NCBI GenBank assembly: GCA_018716975.1
Contig: DVJE01000038.1
Span: 1-35,107, forward strand
Reading direction: 5' to 3'
Origin: Candidatus Gallacutalibacter stercoravium
Lineage (GTDB): Bacteria; Bacillota; Clostridia; Oscillospirales; Acutalibacteraceae
Length of the DNA stretch: 35,107 bases
Shown here: piece by piece, positions 31,806 through 35,107 of the stretch
Layout of the letters: every line of letters starts with the position of its first letter
Position numbering within the stretch: position 1 is the first letter of the stretch
Translations under genes and position numbers: made by a program
The notes under the pieces: generated by a model
What the model was told of the DNA's origin: nothing
Database searches by the model: none
Seen by the model: only the letters and a program-made list of their open reading frames with translations

Positions 31806-31834
31806 AAAAGGCATTGGCAATGGGGTTGCCTTTT
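31806..31834 (+). promoter_or_regulatory. Alternative hairpins upstream of the nitroreductase gene
   Basis: AAAAGGCA (31806-31813) can pair with TGCCTTTT (31827-31834), or GGCAA (31816-31820) with TTGCC (31826-31830). The two share the TTGCC strand and the T-run follows. It may be a small attenuator or a terminator of read-through. Confidence 0.25.
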
Positions 31835-31887
31835 AACTTGCAACATGGTTTTTTAAAGAGTTTTGCCCCGGAAAGGAGCTTAGCATC

Positions 31888-32487
31888 ATGCAACCAATAC
31901 TTTCCGCCATACAAAACCGGCGCAGCATCCGCAAATATCAGGATGCTGCCGTACCGCAGCCGCTCGTCGAGCAGGTGCTGCGCGCAGGAACCCTGGCCCC
32001 CTCCTCCAAAAACCGCCAGCCATGGCAATTCGTTGTGGTGTCGGGCCAATCAAAAAAAGAAATGCTTTGGGCGATGCAGCAAGGGCTGCGCCGGGAACGC
32101 CGGCTGCCTTTGCTACCCAATAGCAAACAACATTTACCCGGCGCGGAGCATACCCTAGAGATTATGAAACAGGCGCCCGTAACCATTTTTGTGGTAAACC
32201 CTTTGGGCGCTTCTCTGTCTGCGGCGCTAACGCCTGAAGAGCGGATCTATGAAATCTGCAACGCCCAATCGGTGGGCGCCGCCATAGAAAATATGACGCT
32301 GCAGGCCGCCGAGCTGGGGCTGGGCAGCCTATGGATCTGCGATATCTTTTTTGCCTATCAGGAACTGTGCGATTGGCTGCAGGCCGGCGGGCAGCTAATC
32401 GCCGCCTTAGCGCTGGGGTATGCCGCCGAAACCCCTCCCGCCCGGCCGCGGAAATTGTGGCAGGATACGGTGCAGTGGCGCGGTTAA
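31888..32487 (+). CDS. Nitroreductase-family flavoprotein
   Basis: This 199-residue protein has the nitroreductase landmarks: NRRSIRKYQDAAVP at residues about 9-22 (FMN-phosphate Arg/Ser pair), RAGTLAPSSKNRQPWQFVVVSG (about 32-53), the QSVGAAIENMTLQAAELGLGSLWICDIFFAYQEL helix-strand region (about 128-160) and a C-terminal LALGYAAE strand. Such NAD(P)H-dependent FMN enzymes reduce nitro compounds, quinones or related electron acceptors as homodimers. The physiological substrate is unknown. The SD AAAGGAG precedes ATG 31888. It appears monocistronic. Confidence 0.92.
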   Translation: MQPILSAIQNRRSIRKYQDAAVPQPLVEQVLRAGTLAPSSKNRQPWQFVVVSGQSKKEMLWAMQQGLRRERRLPLLPNSKQHLPGAEHTLEIMKQAPVTIFVVNPLGASLSAALTPEERIYEICNAQSVGAAIENMTLQAAELGLGSLWICDIFFAYQELCDWLQAGGQLIAALALGYAAETPPARPRKLWQDTVQWRG

Positions 32488-32613
32488 TCGCCAGCCCTGT
32501 GCCGCTCTTCATTCGGTATGACGCGGTGGTTTTTATGGTAAAGTGCTAAAAAGCAGCTGTTTAGCGTTGCTTTAATTCTCAACGTCAAAGCAAAATAACG
32601 GGCTGGATTGCTG

Positions 32614-32643
32614 TTGACAAAAACGCAGAATTTTTGGTATGAT
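32614..32643 (+). promoter_or_regulatory. Promoter of the T-box controlled gene
   Basis: TTGACA (32614-32619) and TATGAT (32638-32643) are separated by 18 bp. Transcription would start near 32650, at the beginning of the T-box leader. Confidence 0.65.
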
Positions 32644-32649
32644 AAATGA

Positions 32650-32927
32650 TAAAGGAAACGCTGTGATGGGGAATACACAGGTGAATACCCTTTACCAGAG
32701 AGCTGCCGGTGGGTGCAAGGCAGCCGGAGGGATCCTGTTGGCTCGCCCCGGAGCGGCCGCTGTGATAGGCGTTTTTTAGTGCCGGTAGTGGCGGACGGGG
32801 TAACATCCGTTAACGGTGTTGTGCGCTTTTAAGCGCCGTAAGTGGGCATGTAATATGCCAAAAAGAGTGGTACCGCGGAAGCATTTGCTTTCGTCTCTTG
32901 TGATGGGCAAGAGGCGAAAGCTTTTTT
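32650..32927 (+). promoter_or_regulatory. T-box leader (tRNA-sensing riboswitch), candidate leucine specifier CTC
   Basis: The leader has the full T-box plan. Stem I closes with AACGC (32657-32661) / GCGTT (32769-32773). It contains GGGG/CCCC (32668-32671/32746-32749), ACAGG/CCTGT (32677-32681/32734-32738), the AG-bulge AGAGAG (32697-32702) and the distal CTGCC/GGCAG hairpin with GGTGGGTG. The specifier-loop 3' strand is TGGCTCG (32739-32745), with CTC at 32742-32744 followed by the expected purine. The T-box sequence GAGTGGTACCGCGG is at 32865-32878, and its TGGT would pair with an ACCA tRNA end, fitting tRNA-Leu and excluding tRNA-Gly (discriminator U). The terminator at 32887-32927 is the default off state. 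Confidence 0.9.
32887..32927 (+). terminator. T-box transcription terminator
   Basis: A 14-bp stem with one G-U pair joins 32887-32900 to 32908-32921 (loop TGATGGG), followed by TTTTTT. Confidence 0.9.
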
Positions 32928-32976
32928 GTTGCCCATAAATAACAAGACAAAATACGAAAGAAAGGATTGCGATTTT

Positions 32977-35107
32977 ATGAAGCTTGCTTTTTCAACTGTG
33001 GGGTGTCCCGACTTCAACTGGTCGGATATTTATTCTATGGCAAAAGACCTGGGATTTCAGGGAATTGAAATGCGGGGCATCGGCAACGAACTTTTTTCGG
33101 TGCATGCTAAGCCGTTTAAGGCAGAAAATATTGAGCAAACTGTGGCCAACCTGAAAAAGCTCCATTTAGAGATTCCTTGCCTTTCTTCGGGATGCAGCTT
33201 GAAATATCCCGAGAAAAAGGCCGAAACCATCGCCGAGCTGCGGGAATATATCATACTTGCTCAAAAGTTGGGCACGCCTTACATACGTGTGTTGGCCGAT
33301 GAAAACGCCGAAGCCAACGGCCCGGTGGACGACGAGTTGGTGCTTTCTTCTTTGCAGGAGCTGGTTCCCTTTGCAGAAGAAAGCGGCGTTACCCTGTTGG
33401 TGGAAACCAACGGCGTATACGCCGATACCGCGCGGCTGAAATCGCTGCTGGATCGCATTACCAGCGACAATGTGGCCGCCTTGTGGGATCTGCACCATCC
33501 CTACCGCTTCCATGGGGAGCAACCGGAAGAAACCATCCGCAACCTGGGCGCATATATCAAATATGTGCATGTAAAAGATTCCGTGATGGAAAATGGTCAT
33601 GTATCCTACCGTATGATGGGCGAAGGCGACATTCCCTTTGAAAGCGCCCTGCGTGCCCTGGAATCTATTAATTACGAGGGCTATATCTCGCTGGAATGGG
33701 TGCGCAACTATGCCCCCGAGTTGGAAAATGCCGGCATCGTCTTCCCTCATTTTATTCATTACATGGGCCGGTTTATCTCCACCGGGCTGCACCGGGGCCG
33801 GCTGTATGACAATGCCAAGGGCACCGGCCAATACGTGTGGCCCAAAGAACATCTGATTGATCTCACCTTCCCCCAGGTGCTGGATCGCATGGTGGAAGAA
33901 TTCCCCGACCAAACCGCCTTTAAATACACCGAGCTGGATTATGAACGCACCTATAGCCAGTTCCGCGACGATGTAGACACCTTCGCCCGGGCGTTGATCG
34001 CTATGGGGGTTAAGCCGGGGGATCATGTGGCGATTTGGGCCACCAATATTCCTCAATGGTTTATCACCTTTTGGGCTACCACCAAAATCGGCGCAGTGCT
34101 GGTAACGGTTAACACCGCCTACAAAATTCATGAGGCTGAATATCTATTGCGCCAGTCGGATACCCACACCCTGGTGATGATGGAAAAATTCAAAGATTCC
34201 GATTATTCCGCCATTATCAGCGAGCTGTGCCCAGAGCTGAAAACCGCCGATAAGGCTCGGCCGCTGTTTTTAAAACGCTTGCCCTTCCTGCGCAACATCG
34301 TCACCTGCGGTTTTGAAAAAGAGGGTTGCCACACCTGGGAGGAGGCTATGAGCCTGGCTTCCCGCGTGCCGGTGGATGAGGTTTACCGCCGGGCCGCCGC
34401 CATCAGCAAGGATGATGTGTGCAACATGCAATACACCTCCGGTACCACAGGGTTCCCCAAGGGGGTTATGCTTACCCATTACAATGTGGTGAACAATGGC
34501 AAGGCCATTGGCGACTGCATGGATCTTTCCACCGCCGACCGGTTGATGATCCAGGTGCCTATGTTCCACTGCTTCGGCATGGTGCTGGCTATGACAGCTG
34601 CCATGACACACGGCACGACCATGTGCCCCATTACCGCTTTTTCGCCGCGTAAAGGCTTGGCCTGCATCACCCAAGAGAAGATCACCGCCTTCCACGGCGT
34701 GCCCACCATGTTTATCGCCATGCTAGGGCATGAAGACTTTGAAAAGACCGACTTTTCGCATATGCGCACCGGTATTATGGCCGGCAGCCCTTGCCCCATC
34801 AAGGTGATGGAAGATGTTATCAACAAGATGCACATGGACGAAATTTGCATCACTTACGGCCAGACCGAAGCTTCCCCCGCCTGCACCATGAGCAAAACCA
34901 CCGACTCTATCGAAACCCGCGTGGCAACGGTGGGCAGCAACATCTTTGGCGTGGAATGCAAAATTGTGGATCCTGAAACCGGCGAAGATTTGCCCGATAA
35001 TGTAGACGGTGAATTTGTGGCCCGTGGGTACAACATCATGAAGGGCTACTACAAAATGCCGGAGGCCACCGCCGCCGCCATTGACAAAGACGGCTGGCTG
35101 CACACCG
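32977..35107 (+). CDS. Fusion of sugar-phosphate-isomerase-type TIM barrel and acyl-CoA synthetase (AMP-binding), 3' end outside window
   Basis: The open frame runs from ATG 32977 to the window edge (710 codons, no stop). Residues about 1-270 resemble sugar-phosphate isomerase/epimerase proteins of the xylose-isomerase-like TIM-barrel fold: MKLAFSTVGCPDFNWSDIYSMAKDLGFQGIEMRG, LLVETNG, ALWDLHHPYRFHGE, YVHVKDS, GEGDIPFESALRAL, YISLEW. From about residue 300, an acyl-CoA synthetase follows: EFPDQTAF, the ATP-binding YTSGTTGFPKGVMLTH (about residues 485-500), QVPMFHCFGM, AGSPCP, ITYGQTEASPA, and the later GYYKMPEATAAAI. The fusion joins carbohydrate or TIM-barrel chemistry with fatty/organic-acid activation. 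Function is unknown. It is preceded by a T-box, so expression should rise when the cognate tRNA is uncharged. Confidence 0.85.
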   Translation, partial: MKLAFSTVGCPDFNWSDIYSMAKDLGFQGIEMRGIGNELFSVHAKPFKAENIEQTVANLKKLHLEIPCLSSGCSLKYPEKKAETIAELREYIILAQKLGTPYIRVLADENAEANGPVDDELVLSSLQELVPFAEESGVTLLVETNGVYADTARLKSLLDRITSDNVAALWDLHHPYRFHGEQPEETIRNLGAYIKYVHVKDSVMENGHVSYRMMGEGDIPFESALRALESINYEGYISLEWVRNYAPELENAGIVFPHFIHYMGRFISTGLHRGRLYDNAKGTGQYVWPKEHLIDLTFPQVLDRMVEEFPDQTAFKYTELDYERTYSQFRDDVDTFARALIAMGVKPGDHVAIWATNIPQWFITFWATTKIGAVLVTVNTAYKIHEAEYLLRQSDTHTLVMMEKFKDSDYSAIISELCPELKTADKARPLFLKRLPFLRNIVTCGFEKEGCHTWEEAMSLASRVPVDEVYRRAAAISKDDVCNMQYTSGTTGFPKGVMLTHYNVVNNGKAIGDCMDLSTADRLMIQVPMFHCFGMVLAMTAAMTHGTTMCPITAFSPRKGLACITQEKITAFHGVPTMFIAMLGHEDFEKTDFSHMRTGIMAGSPCPIKVMEDVINKMHMDEICITYGQTEASPACTMSKTTDSIETRVATVGSNIFGVECKIVDPETGEDLPDNVDGEFVARGYNIMKGYYKMPEATAAAIDKDGWLHT

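Noticed and set aside
33166-34131. Minus-strand open frame of 321 codons opposite the fusion gene
   Set aside because: Antisense shadow of the TIM-barrel/acyl-CoA synthetase frame.

Overview
The window looks like chromosomal DNA of an anaerobic Bacillota (Clostridia, probably an Oscillospiraceae/Ruminococcaceae-type gut bacterium). The indications are Shine-Dalgarno sites of the AAGGAGG type, a tRNA-dependent T-box leader, a perfect match to the CcpA cre consensus, an anaerobic sulfatase-maturase, the oxygen-sensitive ThiH route to thiazole, and moderate-GC coding sequence throughout except one AT-rich island. No plasmid, phage structural, rRNA or CRISPR signal was seen. The species assignment is inference.

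Layout. 1-4.3 kb: carbohydrate uptake and glycan genes (a solute-binding lipoprotein cut by the window edge, a divergent AraC regulator, and a GxGYxYP-type putative glycosidase with an F5/8C domain). 4.4-8.3 kb: minus-strand regulatory and small genes (a long ECF-like sigma factor behind a cre palindrome, a Dabb protein, an XRE regulator, a divergent-PAP2 membrane protein). 8.5-12.5 kb: anaerobic sulfatase-maturase, a small lipoprotein plus Sir2 deacylase operon, a possible nuclease-fold protein and a GNAT acetyltransferase. 12.8-18.7 kb, minus strand: guaB, then a tight cluster of a pyrophosphatase-like/Nudix fusion, DAHP synthase, a GDSL hydrolase and a cysteine-type sulfatase. The sulfatase is a plausible substrate of the maturase 5 kb away. 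18.7-20 kb: a YhfC-family membrane protein with a structured leader, then initiator tRNA-Met.

Downstream of tRNA-fMet lies an island (about 20.0-25.4 kb) with hairpin-rich non-coding DNA resembling an IS200/IS605 right end, an AT-rich HExxH (DUF4932-like) protein, and a coupled pair of ABC half-exporters. From 25.4 kb the composition returns to normal: an unrecognised gene followed by a GH32-like enzyme.

27.9-31.7 kb is a compact thiazole/thiamine operon, thiS-thiF-thiG-thiH-thiE. It has a good promoter, a folded leader that does not look like a TPP riboswitch, and an intrinsic terminator before thiS. After a nitroreductase, the window ends with a full T-box leader (candidate leucine specifier CTC, discriminator-compatible TGGT) in front of an unusual gene: a sugar-isomerase-type TIM barrel fused to an acyl-CoA synthetase. 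The thi leader and this T-box-controlled fusion are the most promising leads. All coordinates, repeats and stems were read by eye and no database search was possible.
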